Below, one piece after another: positions 39,231 through 48,480 of a DNA stretch of 64,000 bases. The notes under the pieces were generated by a model. That model was not told the DNA's origin. It did not search any database and saw only the letters and a list, made by a program, of their open reading frames with translations. Within the stretch, counting starts at the first letter, position 1. Every line of letters starts with the position of its first letter. Both the position numbers and the translations under genes were made by a program. This DNA is from Acidimicrobiaceae bacterium (GTDB lineage: Bacteria > Actinomycetota > Acidimicrobiia > Acidimicrobiales > Ilumatobacteraceae): the NCBI GenBank assembly GCA_024641005.1, contig JAHEDX010000012.1:1-64000 (forward strand), written 5' to 3'.

Positions 39231-40205
39231 TCAGCCCGCCTTCGCTGCTGCAGCCTGGGCGACCGCCTCACCCGCGATCTGCAGATATTCGACGATACGC
39301 GGTCCCCAACGCGACGCGATGTCGTCGTTCATCTCGATCACATCGCCGTTCTCGACGGCATCGAGCGATTCCCAGCCCGGTCGGTCCGCCACCGACGCTG
39401 CCGACACGTCGCAGTAGAGCGTGCAGGCGAGGAAGATCAGGTCGGGGTTCTGGGCGAGGATGAACTCGGCGCTGAGCTGCGGGTACGGGTTGCCGTCGCC
39501 CACCGCGTCGGCGATGTTGACGATGCCGATCTCGCTGTATACGGCGCCGATGAAGGTCTCACTCGTGACCGAAAAGAACGTGTCATCGAGCTCGTGGTAG
39601 TAGGTCAATGGCTCGGCGAGCTCTGGCAGACCGGCCTTGACCTCGTCGACATCGGCCTGCATCTGGCCGACCAATTCGGCCGCCTCGGCGATGTGACCGG
39701 TCACCACCCCGAGCTGTTCGATCTGGTCGTAGACGTCGCCGAACGAGACCGCCGCATAGCCCTCCCAGTGGGCGATACCGAGCGTGTCGAGCTGGGCGAG
39801 GAAATCGGGATTCGTCCCGTCCGTGACGAGCAGGTCGGGCTCGAGCCCGGCGATCGCCTCGACGTTGGGCTCCCAACCGTTCAGGCCCTGCATCTTCATC
39901 GCTGCTTCCGCGGGAAAGTTCGAGAAGTCGTCGACGGCGAGCACCTGGTCACCGGCACCGATCGCGTACAGCATCTCGGTCGCCGTCGGGGACAGCGAGA
40001 TGATCGCCGACGGCAACATCTGCGGATCTGGCACCGTGTCGTCCGGTTGTACCGTGTCGTCGGTCGGCATCGTGGCGTCGGCCGCCTGCGTCTCAGTGGT
40101 GGTGACGATCGGTTCGGCGGCAACCGGACCGGGTGTGTCATCACCGCACGATGCGGCGATCAGTACGCAGCCGGCGATCAAACCGGCGAGCGTGGTACGT
40201 GTCAT
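39231..40205 (-). CDS. btuF: Cobalamin ABC transporter substrate-binding lipoprotein
   Basis: Lipobox LIAASCGDD; PSAIISLSPTATEMLYAIGAGDQVLAVDDFSNFPAEA; LEPDLLVTDGTNPDFLAQLDTLG. Confidence 0.9.
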   Translation of the reverse strand: MTRTTLAGLIAGCVLIAASCGDDTPGPVAAEPIVTTTETQAADATMPTDDTVQPDDTVPDPQMLPSAIISLSPTATEMLYAIGAGDQVLAVDDFSNFPAEAAMKMQGLNGWEPNVEAIAGLEPDLLVTDGTNPDFLAQLDTLGIAHWEGYAAVSFGDVYDQIEQLGVVTGHIAEAAELVGQMQADVDEVKAGLPELAEPLTYYHELDDTFFSVTSETFIGAVYSEIGIVNIADAVGDGNPYPQLSAEFILAQNPDLIFLACTLYCDVSAASVADRPGWESLDAVENGDVIEMNDDIASRWGPRIVEYLQIAGEAVAQAAAAKAG

Positions 40206-40274
40206 GGAATCTCCTCCACTTGGGAGGACAAGTGGGCCGGAAGATCGGGAGCCGATCCGCGAACCGCCCTTGCC

Positions 40275-40432
40275 TCGAGGGTCTGGTTATCGCGCACGAC
40301 CGGGTCGACCGGGCTCGCCCCGATCGAGTCGTCGAACTCGTCGGGAACCACCGTTGCGGGACAGCGCCGGGATCTCACCGGACTTCGCACCGTACGTGCG
40401 ATCCGAACGTTACACGTTCGAGCCGCACGCCC
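40275..40432 (-). promoter_or_regulatory. Cobalamin riboswitch upstream of btuFCD
   Basis: Minus-strand core GAAGTCCGGTGAGATCCCGGCGCTGTCCCGCAACGGTGG, then GAGCCCGGTCGACCCGGTC B12-box-like element. Confidence 0.88.
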
Positions 40433-40458
40433 GTCATTGCAATAGGCTCGCCGGCCTG

Positions 40459-41043
40459 ATGACCAACGAAGCCGACTCCACGACCGAAGCGCTCGCCGAC
40501 GACCCCAGACCCGACGGGCTGCGCTCCGCGCCATCTCTCGTCGTGGTGAACACCGGCAACGGCAAGGGCAAGAGTTCGGCCGCGTTCGGCGTCATGCTGC
40601 GGGCACTGGCCGTCGACTGGAACGTGGCGGTCGCCCAGTTCATCAAGTCGAGTGACTGGAAAGTCGGCGAGGAGAAGATGGGCCGTCGGCTCGGTGTCGA
40701 CTGGTTCGCGTTCGGCGATGGATTCACCTGGGACTCCGACAACCTCGACGACGACAAGGCGCACGCACGCGAAGGGTGGGCGACGGCGAAGCGACTCATC
40801 GCTGCCGGCGAGCACCAGCTCGTAATCCTCGACGAACTGACCTATCTCTGCTCGTGGGGTTGGATCGATCAGGACGACGTGATCGCCACCATCACCGGGC
40901 GCCCCGCACACGTCAACATCGTCGTCACCGGCCGCGACGCTCCGGCCGAGCTGATCGCGATCGCAGACACGGTGACCGAGATGACCGAGATCAAGCACGC
41001 CTACCAGCAGGGCATCCGCGCCAAGCGCGGGATCGACTTCTGA
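40459..41043 (+). CDS. cobO: Cob(I)yrinic acid a,c-diamide adenosyltransferase
   Basis: LVVVNTGNGKGKSSAAFGVMLRALAVDWNVAVAQFIK...VILDELTYLCSWGWI...NIVVTGRDAPAELIAIADTVTEM. Confidence 0.95.
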   Translation: MTNEADSTTEALADDPRPDGLRSAPSLVVVNTGNGKGKSSAAFGVMLRALAVDWNVAVAQFIKSSDWKVGEEKMGRRLGVDWFAFGDGFTWDSDNLDDDKAHAREGWATAKRLIAAGEHQLVILDELTYLCSWGWIDQDDVIATITGRPAHVNIVVTGRDAPAELIAIADTVTEMTEIKHAYQQGIRAKRGIDF

Positions 41044-41050
41044 GCCCTCG

Positions 41051-41584
41051 ATGCTGACCATCCTGCTCGGTGGCGCCCGTTCCGGTAAGAGCTCTCTCGC
41101 GGTTCGGATCGGCGAACGCCACGGCGGCGACGTCGTGTACATAGCGACCAGCCCCCGCATCCTGGGCGACGACGACCTCGACACCCGCATCACCGCGCAC
41201 CGCGCCGAGCGACCTGCCGACTGGCGCACGATCGAGGAGGAACTCGATCTGGCCGGAGCGATCGCCGCCGCCGACGCCGGGCTCGTGATCGTCGACTGCC
41301 TCACCGTCTGGCTCGGCAATCTCCTGCACCACGGCTACGACGAGCCGGCCATCACGACCGCCTGCCTGGCGGCTCTGGACGCCGCCCACGAAGTCGCGGG
41401 CGACATCGTCGCGATCACCAACGAGGTCGGTCTGGGCATCGTCCCCGCCAACGAACTGGCCCGCCGGTATCGCGATCAGTTGGGGCGGATCAACCAGCGC
41501 TGGGTCGCTGCGGCAGATCGCTCCTACCTGATGGTCGCCGGACGCGCCCTCGCGCTGACCGACCCGGGCAGCGAGCCGGCATGA
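41051..41584 (+). CDS. cobU: Adenosylcobinamide kinase / adenosylcobinamide-phosphate guanylyltransferase
   Basis: MLTILLGGARSGKSSLAVRIGERHGGDVVYIATSP...RITAHRAERPADWRTIEE...VDCLTVWLGNLL. Confidence 0.95.
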   Translation: MLTILLGGARSGKSSLAVRIGERHGGDVVYIATSPRILGDDDLDTRITAHRAERPADWRTIEEELDLAGAIAAADAGLVIVDCLTVWLGNLLHHGYDEPAITTACLAALDAAHEVAGDIVAITNEVGLGIVPANELARRYRDQLGRINQRWVAAADRSYLMVAGRALALTDPGSEPA

Positions 41585-42597
41585 GCGACCAACTGCGACG
41601 CGAGCTGGCTGAGTTGAGCGGGCGGGACGAGTTGGCCGCTTCGCTCGTGAGGGCACGCTCCGAACAGGTGCTTCGCCCCTCCGGCGCCCTGCAACGACTC
41701 GACGACGTGGCCGTGCACATCGCCGCGTGGCAGGGCTCGGTGACACCGACCGTCGAACGGCCGGCCGTGTTGATCTTCGCGGGCGATCATGGTGTCGCTG
41801 CGGCAGGCGTCAGCAACTACCCGGCCGAGGTCACAGCTGCCATGTTCGCGGCGGTGAGGGCGGGTCGAGCAACGATCAACGCCCTCGCCCGCTCGGTCGG
41901 GGCCACCCTCTCGGTCTTCGATGTGGGCGTCGGGCGGCCCACCGGCGACATCCGGTTCGAGGCCGCCCTGTCACCCGAACGTTTCGATCAGGCGGTCGCC
42001 ATAGCTGTGGCAGCGGTCGACGATGCCGTTGCCGACGGCGCCGACCTGCTCGTCCTCGGTGAACTCGGGATCGGCAACACCACGGTCGCCGCCGCCCTGG
42101 CGGCAGCGCTGCTGCGCGGCGACAACGACGGTTGGAGTGGCCGGGGTACCGGCGTCGACGACGACGGCCTGCAACGCAAACGCCGAGCCGTCGACCAGGC
42201 GGTCGTCCGGGTGTCGTCACTCGACGACCCGATCGAGATCATGCGTGAGATCGGTGGCGCCGAACTCGCGGCCATGGCGGCGGCGTGCGCTCGCGCCCGG
42301 CGCCACCGCGTCCCCGTGGTGCTCGACGGCTATGTAGCGACCGCCGCAGTGCTACCGCTCGACATCGCCTGCCCGGGGGCACTCGACCACTGCATCATGG
42401 GACACCTGTCCGCCGAACCGGGTCATCGGCGCATCCTCGATCATCTCGGGGTCCAACCATTGCTCGACCTGGGTATGCGGCTGGGCGAGGGCAGTGGGGC
42501 ACTCGCCGCCGTACCTCTGATCCGCATGGCCTGCGTGTCGGTCGTCGAGGTGGCGACGTTCGACGAATGGTTCGGCGACGAGCCGTTCGGGCAATGA
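41581..42597 (+). CDS. cobT: Nicotinate-nucleotide--dimethylbenzimidazole phosphoribosyltransferase
   Basis: VLIFAGDHGVAAAGVSNYPAEVTAAM; LGELGIGNTTVAAAL; LDGYVATAAVLPL; LDLGMRLGEGSGALAAVPLI. Confidence 0.95.
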   Translation: MSDQLRRELAELSGRDELAASLVRARSEQVLRPSGALQRLDDVAVHIAAWQGSVTPTVERPAVLIFAGDHGVAAAGVSNYPAEVTAAMFAAVRAGRATINALARSVGATLSVFDVGVGRPTGDIRFEAALSPERFDQAVAIAVAAVDDAVADGADLLVLGELGIGNTTVAAALAAALLRGDNDGWSGRGTGVDDDGLQRKRRAVDQAVVRVSSLDDPIEIMREIGGAELAAMAAACARARRHRVPVVLDGYVATAAVLPLDIACPGALDHCIMGHLSAEPGHRRILDHLGVQPLLDLGMRLGEGSGALAAVPLIRMACVSVVEVATFDEWFGDEPFGQ

Positions 42598-43361
42598 AAG
42601 GTCCACCGATGCAGGGGTTGCTCGGAGCGATCCAGTTCTTGACCCGCGTCCCCGTGCGCACCCGCGAGGCCGTCGAACACGCCGTCATCGTCCCGTGGTT
42701 CCCGATCGTCGGCACGTTGATCGGTGCCACTGTCGGCGCGGTCGCGGTCGGACTCGGCCAACTCGTGCCGACCGCGGTGGCAGGGACGGTCGCGGTGATC
42801 GTCGGCCTGCTGATCACGGGCGCGTTCCACGAGGACGGCCTGGCCGACATCGCCGACGCATTCGGCGGCGGATGGAGCCCCGCCCAACGGCTGGAGATCC
42901 TGAAGGACTCCCGCCACGGCACCTACGGCGTCGCCGCGCTGTCGTCGTCGATTGCGGTTCGCATCGTGTGCGCGGCTTCGATTGCATCGCCCGCAGCGAT
43001 GTTCGCCGCGTTCGTGGCAGCACACACGCTCGGGCGTGGAGCAGCAGTCGCAGCGATGAGAACCGCGCCGCCGGCATCGGACAGCGGCCTCGGCGTTTCC
43101 GCTGCGCGGGCCCTGCGTCCGGCCACCACAGTCCTCGGGCTGCTGACCGGCACCGCGTTGACCGCGCTCGTCGCCGGTTGGTGGGTCGGTCCCTTCCTGG
43201 CGGCCGCGGCCTTCGCGGTGCTGTCGGTCGTCGGGCTTGCCGTGCGCAAGATCGGCGGGCTGGCAGGCGACGTGCTGGGCGCCGTCGAGCAAGTGGCCGA
43301 ATGCCTCGTGCTGGTCGTCGCCAGCGGACTCGCCGCGCACCATTCGATCTGGTGGTCGTGA
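42594..43361 (+). CDS. cobS: Adenosylcobinamide-GDP ribazoletransferase
   Basis: LLGAIQFLTRVPVRT...PWFPIVGTLIGA...GAFHEDGLADIADAFGGGWSPAQRLEILKDSRHGTYGVAAL. Confidence 0.94.
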   Translation: MKGPPMQGLLGAIQFLTRVPVRTREAVEHAVIVPWFPIVGTLIGATVGAVAVGLGQLVPTAVAGTVAVIVGLLITGAFHEDGLADIADAFGGGWSPAQRLEILKDSRHGTYGVAALSSSIAVRIVCAASIASPAAMFAAFVAAHTLGRGAAVAAMRTAPPASDSGLGVSAARALRPATTVLGLLTGTALTALVAGWWVGPFLAAAAFAVLSVVGLAVRKIGGLAGDVLGAVEQVAECLVLVVASGLAAHHSIWWS

Positions 43362-43412
43362 GTCCCGCCGCCGACCCGGCCATCGACCAGAGGCGTTGGC
43401 TAGCGTCGCGGC

Positions 43413-44471
43413 GTGACACAGAACGCCCACGTCGTGGTCGCCACCGACCATTTCACCGATGACCTGAACATGTTGCTGGGCGAGCTCGGCTTCCGCGTCG
43501 ATGTGATCTTCCCAGCGGACTCGCCGTCGACGGCGATCGTCTCCGGGCACGGCGTACGGCTCCGGCTCGAATCGGCCGCCACACCCCGCCCGGTGCTGTT
43601 GCACCTGCTGACGGACCAGCCAGGTGAACGCGTGACGCTCCCGGGTGGTTCGGTGATCGAACCTCGACCCGTCGCCACCGCGTACTCCCTCCCCGACAAC
43701 AGACCATCACTGGTCATCTCCCACGACACGGGCGAGTCCGGCGTCGGTCGGGCAGGCATGAGGTACCGCGACCTGATCCCCGATCGCTGGGGTGGACGCT
43801 TCATCGCTTCCCACATCACGATCCCGGATGGAGGCCCCGTCCCCGATTACGTGCACTTCCACAAGATCCGGTTCCAGTTGATCTTCGTGAAGTCTGGTTG
43901 GGTGAAGGTCGCCTACGAGGATCAGGGCGAGCCGTTCGTCCTGCAAAGGGGCGACTGCGTCATCCAACCGCCGGAGATCCGACACCGCGTGCTCGAGAGC
44001 TCGACCGGGCTCGAAGTGATCGAGATCGGCTGCCCGGCCGAACACGAGACGATCGCCGACTGGTCGCTGCCGCTGCCGACCGGCATCGGCGACCCACAGC
44101 GCACCTGGGGCGGCCAACGATTCGTGCGTCACATCGCCGAAGGCGCTCGCTACCAGCCATGGCGCATTCGAGGTTGGGAATACCGCGACAGCGGCATCGG
44201 CTCGGCGACCGCCGGTCTCGCCGGCGTGCGTGTCGCGCGGCCGACCGGCCCGGTCGACGATGGCTGGATCGCCCACGACACCGAGTTCTCGCAACTCGTG
44301 GTACTGCGCGGCGCGACCATGTTCCACTCCGACGGTGGAGACAGTGTGCGGTTGTCCGACGGCGGCAGCGCCGCCATCCCGGGCGGCCTGCGCTACCGGC
44401 TGACGGACCCGACCGACGACTGCGAGTTGCTCGACGTCACGATGCCCGCCGCGTTCGTCTACAGCGCCTGA
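43413..44471 (+). CDS. Cupin domain protein
   Basis: VHFHKIRFQLIFVKSGWVKVAYEDQGEPFVLQRGDCVIQPPEIRHRVLESSTGLEVIEIGCPAEHETIAD. Confidence 0.8.
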   Translation: MTQNAHVVVATDHFTDDLNMLLGELGFRVDVIFPADSPSTAIVSGHGVRLRLESAATPRPVLLHLLTDQPGERVTLPGGSVIEPRPVATAYSLPDNRPSLVISHDTGESGVGRAGMRYRDLIPDRWGGRFIASHITIPDGGPVPDYVHFHKIRFQLIFVKSGWVKVAYEDQGEPFVLQRGDCVIQPPEIRHRVLESSTGLEVIEIGCPAEHETIADWSLPLPTGIGDPQRTWGGQRFVRHIAEGARYQPWRIRGWEYRDSGIGSATAGLAGVRVARPTGPVDDGWIAHDTEFSQLVVLRGATMFHSDGGDSVRLSDGGSAAIPGGLRYRLTDPTDDCELLDVTMPAAFVYSA

Positions 44472-44556
44472 CGCCGACACCCCTCGGGCACGATGCCCCA
44501 GGGTGCCTGGCCGCCGCGGACGCCGCCTTGCCTCGCCGCCAGTAGCCTTCGCCGAC

Positions 44557-45471
44557 GTGTCTGTTCCCACTCCCGCTGCCCAAGTCGTCCGAGGTTTCAC
44601 GATGGGTGCGGCCGACATCGTGCCGGGTGTATCGGGCGGAACGGTGGCGCTGGTGCTCGGCATCTACGAGCGCTTGATCCGCAACGTCCACACCGGCGCA
44701 CAGTCGCTGAAGTCGCTGATCACCGCCGACATCAAGGGTTTCGGCACGACGATTCGTCAGGTCGAGTGGGTATGGCTGTTGTCGCTCCTGGCCGGCATAC
44801 TCGCCGCCGTCGCTGCGCTGTCGTCGGTCATCGAACGGCTCCTGAACGACCAGCCGGTTCGCATGGCCGCACTCTTCTTCGGGCTCGTCGTCGGCTCGCT
44901 CACGGTCGCATGGCGCCTGATCCGTTCGGTCGGGCCGATCGAGATCGGCACCGTGATCGCGGTGGCGATCGCCTTGTTCCTCGTACTCGGCCTGCGCAGC
45001 GACACGGCCGTCGCCGAAGACGCCGCGGAGGTCGTCACCAAGTCGTGGTGGATCTTCTTCCTGTCGGGTGCGGTGGCGATCTGCGCCATGATCCTGCCCG
45101 GCATCTCCGGATCGTTCATCCTGGTCATGCTGGGGATGTACACCGAAGTGCTGGGGGCCGTGAACGATCGCGATCTGGTTGCCCTCGCCGCCACCGCCGC
45201 GGGTTGTGTCGTCGGCCTCGCCCTGTTCTCGACCGTGCTCAACTGGGCGCTCGAACAGCATCATGATCTGGTGATGTCTGCGATGGTCGGACTGATGCTC
45301 GGCTCATTGCGCGTGCTGTGGCCGTGGCCGTACGGCACCAAGACCACCGAACTCGCGGCACCGTCGGGCGACGTCGTGGTCCCGATCCTGCTCGCGATCG
45401 CCGGATGCGTGCTGGTGATCGGTGTCGAGATCGCGGCGACCCGCAAGACGCGACGCTCGCTCGCCCACTGA
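44557..45471 (+). CDS. DUF368 family membrane protein (family linked to polyprenyl-phosphate transport)
   Basis: FTMGAADIVPGVSGGTVALVLGIYERLI; ALFFGLVVGSL; MILPGISGSFILVMLGMY; GTG start. Confidence 0.92.
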   Translation: MSVPTPAAQVVRGFTMGAADIVPGVSGGTVALVLGIYERLIRNVHTGAQSLKSLITADIKGFGTTIRQVEWVWLLSLLAGILAAVAALSSVIERLLNDQPVRMAALFFGLVVGSLTVAWRLIRSVGPIEIGTVIAVAIALFLVLGLRSDTAVAEDAAEVVTKSWWIFFLSGAVAICAMILPGISGSFILVMLGMYTEVLGAVNDRDLVALAATAAGCVVGLALFSTVLNWALEQHHDLVMSAMVGLMLGSLRVLWPWPYGTKTTELAAPSGDVVVPILLAIAGCVLVIGVEIAATRKTRRSLAH

Positions 45472-45491
45472 ACCCAGCGCTGCGAACGTCG

Positions 45492-46265
45492 TCAACTTCC
45501 GAGCAATCCGACGGCTCGTTCGGCGACGAACGCCGCCAGTGCCGGACCGAGATCGGGCGATCCGAGGGCGTCGAGCCGGTAGGCCGGGCCGTACAGCGTC
45601 GCGACGGCGACCTGTTTTCCGGCGCCATCGCGAATCGGCACCGCGAGGCCGTTCACCTCGAGATCGAGTTCCTGGTCGGTCCAGGCGAACCCCAGGGTGC
45701 GAATGCGCGCGAGTCGAGATCTGATCGCATCGACATCGGTCACCGAATTTGCCGTCGACGCGGCCAACGGCCGGGCGAGCAAAGCGTCGAGACGGTCTCG
45801 GGGCCAATCGGCCATCACCATCAGACCGGGGGCCACCAGGTGGAACGGAAACGTCAAACCCGCCGGGTCGGCGACCTGCACCGCAGTCTGCGAACGGGCG
45901 CTGTCGAGATACAAGAAGCCGTCGCCGTCGTCGATTCCCACCGCCGCGTTCTCGCCGTAGACCCGAGCCATCTCGGCGGTCAGGGGGCGGAGCAGATCCC
46001 GCAACACGGCCGGTGAACGCTCCACGCGACGGGTCAGCGCCGCAAGGCCGGCACCCGGACGCGCTGCGCCCGCGGCAGTGCGCTCGACCATGCCCAGCTC
46101 GTCGAGGATGCCCAGCATGCGTGCCGTCGTCGACTTGGACAGACCGGACCGGCGCGCCAGCTCGCGCACCCCGACGGGCTCATCGGCAGCAACGACCAAC
46201 TGCAGCAACCCGAACGCTCGATGCACCGGGCCGACAGGCCTTGACGCGGTGCCCCAGTCGCTCAT
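45492..46265 (-). CDS. IclR family transcriptional regulator
   Basis: VHRAFGLLQLVVAADEPVGVRELARRSGLSKSTTARMLGILDELGMVERTAAG; C-terminal IclR effector domain. Confidence 0.92.
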   Translation of the reverse strand: MSDWGTASRPVGPVHRAFGLLQLVVAADEPVGVRELARRSGLSKSTTARMLGILDELGMVERTAAGAARPGAGLAALTRRVERSPAVLRDLLRPLTAEMARVYGENAAVGIDDGDGFLYLDSARSQTAVQVADPAGLTFPFHLVAPGLMVMADWPRDRLDALLARPLAASTANSVTDVDAIRSRLARIRTLGFAWTDQELDLEVNGLAVPIRDGAGKQVAVATLYGPAYRLDALGSPDLGPALAAFVAERAVGLLGS

Positions 46266-46291
46266 ACGCTGCAATCTAGCTGAACCGGGAC

Positions 46292-46308
46292 GTCCTATTC
46301 AATAGGAC
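46292..46308. promoter_or_regulatory. Candidate IclR operator GTCCTATT-C-AATAGGAC
   Basis: 17-bp perfect palindrome in the divergent iclR/dioxygenase intergenic region. Confidence 0.7.
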
Positions 46309-46369
46309 ACTCACAGAACGGCACCGCCACGCCACAGGTCGACACGAGCAGGAGAGACGGGGAACTCAC

Positions 46370-47593
46370 ATGAACGCACCGCCACTGACACCCGACTTCA
46401 TCCCACACGAATGGCGACCGTTGGCCTCCGCCCACCTCGCCGACGGATTCGTCACGCTCGAGTGGGCAGACGGCATGACGTTTGCCGCCTATTCGCTGTG
46501 GCTGGCCGAGAACGCCGAAGGGTTCGGCCTCGAGTTACTCACCCGCGAATCGATGCTCGAACCGCGTGACCTTCCCGCACCGAGCGACCTGATGTCTGCC
46601 GGCGTCGACGACGACGGCGCGCTCGTGCTCGGCTGGAGTGGTGGACGCACCGTGCGCGTCCACCCCGGTTGGCTCCGCTATGTCGCCGACGGCGCTCTCG
46701 TGCCTTCCAGCGCCCTGCCCGAGCCGACGATGTGGACGGGCACCGACTTCTCCGAGCCGCCCACGCTCGACGGATCGCGGATCCTCGACGACGACGACGT
46801 GCTCGACCAGTGGATCGCGACCCTCGTGCAATACGGACTGTGCCGCCTCACCGACACCCCGACCGACCTCGACTTCGTCGGCCGTCTCGTCGCTCATGTC
46901 GGCCCGATTCGCGATACCAACTTCGGACCCGTATGGAGTGTGCAGTCCAAGCCCAACCCAGACTCGACCGCATACACCGGGCTCGACCTCGGGCAGCACA
47001 CCGATCTGCCCACCCGCGAGGTGCCACCCGGTTTCCAGTTCCTGCATTGCATCGAGAACAGCGTGCAGGGTGGATGGTCGCGGATGAGCGATGGCTGGGC
47101 GGTCGCCGAGGCGATCCGGGCCGAGCATCCCGACGCCTACGACGCGCTCACCTCGCTCGAATGGGTGTTCATGAATCGCGCCAAGGATGCCGAGCACCGC
47201 TGGATCGGCCCGATCATCGATCACGGCGGCAAGCGCCAGCCCCTCACGTTGCGTGCTTTCTACCCGGTTCGCAGCGCGCCGCACATGGATCCCGCCGATA
47301 TGCCGAGAGCCTACGAATCGCTGCGGGTGTTCGCCGAGATGGCACGCGATCCCCGGTTCCAGGTTGCCTACCCGTTCCGCCCCGGCGACCTGGTGGGGTT
47401 CGACAACCGACGTATCCTGCACGGACGCGACGCGTTCGAGAGCGGCGGTGCCCGACTGCTGCGCGGCTGTTACGCCGACCACGACGATTTCTACTCACGG
47501 TTGCGCGTCCTGCGTCGCGATCGCTCGCGTCCGGCCGGGCCTCTGTCCTACGCTTCCACCCACCTGCCTTCCACCCAAGGGGTTCCAGCATGA
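46370..47593 (+). CDS. Gamma-butyrobetaine dioxygenase-like TauD family protein (DUF971 + TauD)
   Basis: N-terminal DUF971-like region; GQHTDLPTREVPPGFQFLHCIENSVQGGWSRMSDG; VGFDNRRILHGRDAF. Confidence 0.88.
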   Translation: MNAPPLTPDFIPHEWRPLASAHLADGFVTLEWADGMTFAAYSLWLAENAEGFGLELLTRESMLEPRDLPAPSDLMSAGVDDDGALVLGWSGGRTVRVHPGWLRYVADGALVPSSALPEPTMWTGTDFSEPPTLDGSRILDDDDVLDQWIATLVQYGLCRLTDTPTDLDFVGRLVAHVGPIRDTNFGPVWSVQSKPNPDSTAYTGLDLGQHTDLPTREVPPGFQFLHCIENSVQGGWSRMSDGWAVAEAIRAEHPDAYDALTSLEWVFMNRAKDAEHRWIGPIIDHGGKRQPLTLRAFYPVRSAPHMDPADMPRAYESLRVFAEMARDPRFQVAYPFRPGDLVGFDNRRILHGRDAFESGGARLLRGCYADHDDFYSRLRVLRRDRSRPAGPLSYASTHLPSTQGVPA

Positions 47594-48480
47594 GTTCAGT
47601 GTTCATCACGTGTGCCGTCACAGGTAGCGGCGACACCGTCGGCAAGAGCGACAAGGTGCCGGTCACCCCCGAGCAGATCGCCAACGACTGCATCGCGGCG
47701 GCACGGGCGGGGGCCGCCGTCACACACATCCACGTGCGCGACCCGATCACGGGCGCCGGTGCTCGCGAACCCGACCTGTACGCAGAGGTCGTCGAGCGTG
47801 TACGCGCCTCGGATGTCGACGTGATCATCAATCTCACCGCCGGCATGGGTGGTGACCTCGCGTTCGGTTCGGCCGAGCGACCGTTCCCCGTCGACGAGGC
47901 CGGCACCGACATGGCCGGCGCCACCGAGCGCCTCGAGCACGTGCGGCGGATCATGCCCGAGATCTGCACCCTCGACTGCGGCACCATGAACTTCGGCGAG
48001 GGCGACTACATCATGACCAACAGCACCGCGACGCTCAAGGAAATGGCCCGCCAGATCCAAGCGCTCGGAGTGCGCCCCGAGATCGAAGCGTTCGACACCG
48101 GTCACCTCTGGCAGGCCAAGTCGCTGGTCGACGAAGGCCTCATCGACGACCCGGTCATGATCCAACTCTGCATGGGCGTGCCCTGGGGCGCGCCCCCCGA
48201 CATCAACACGTTCATGGCGATGGTCAACAATGTGCCCGATTCGTGGACCTTCAGCGCGTTCTCGATCGGTCGGCGCCAACTCGAATACGTGGCGTTGGCC
48301 GCGATCGCCGGCGGCAACGTCCGCGTCGGGCTCGAGGACAACCTCTATCTCGGGCGCGGCACCCTGGCCACCAACGCCGAACTGGTGACCCGCGCGGTCG
48401 AGATCCTCGAGAGCATCGGATACGGCATCAAGGGCCCCGACCAGGTGCGCGCCGACCTGAAGCTGACCCGACATGGATGA
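47590..48480 (+). CDS. BKACE (3-keto-5-aminohexanoate cleavage) family protein, probable dehydrocarnitine cleavage enzyme
   Basis: VFITCAVTGSGDTVGKSDKVPVTPEQIANDCIAAARAGAAVTHIHVRDPITG; ATGA overlap; context. Confidence 0.92.
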   Translation: MSSVFITCAVTGSGDTVGKSDKVPVTPEQIANDCIAAARAGAAVTHIHVRDPITGAGAREPDLYAEVVERVRASDVDVIINLTAGMGGDLAFGSAERPFPVDEAGTDMAGATERLEHVRRIMPEICTLDCGTMNFGEGDYIMTNSTATLKEMARQIQALGVRPEIEAFDTGHLWQAKSLVDEGLIDDPVMIQLCMGVPWGAPPDINTFMAMVNNVPDSWTFSAFSIGRRQLEYVALAAIAGGNVRVGLEDNLYLGRGTLATNAELVTRAVEILESIGYGIKGPDQVRADLKLTRHG

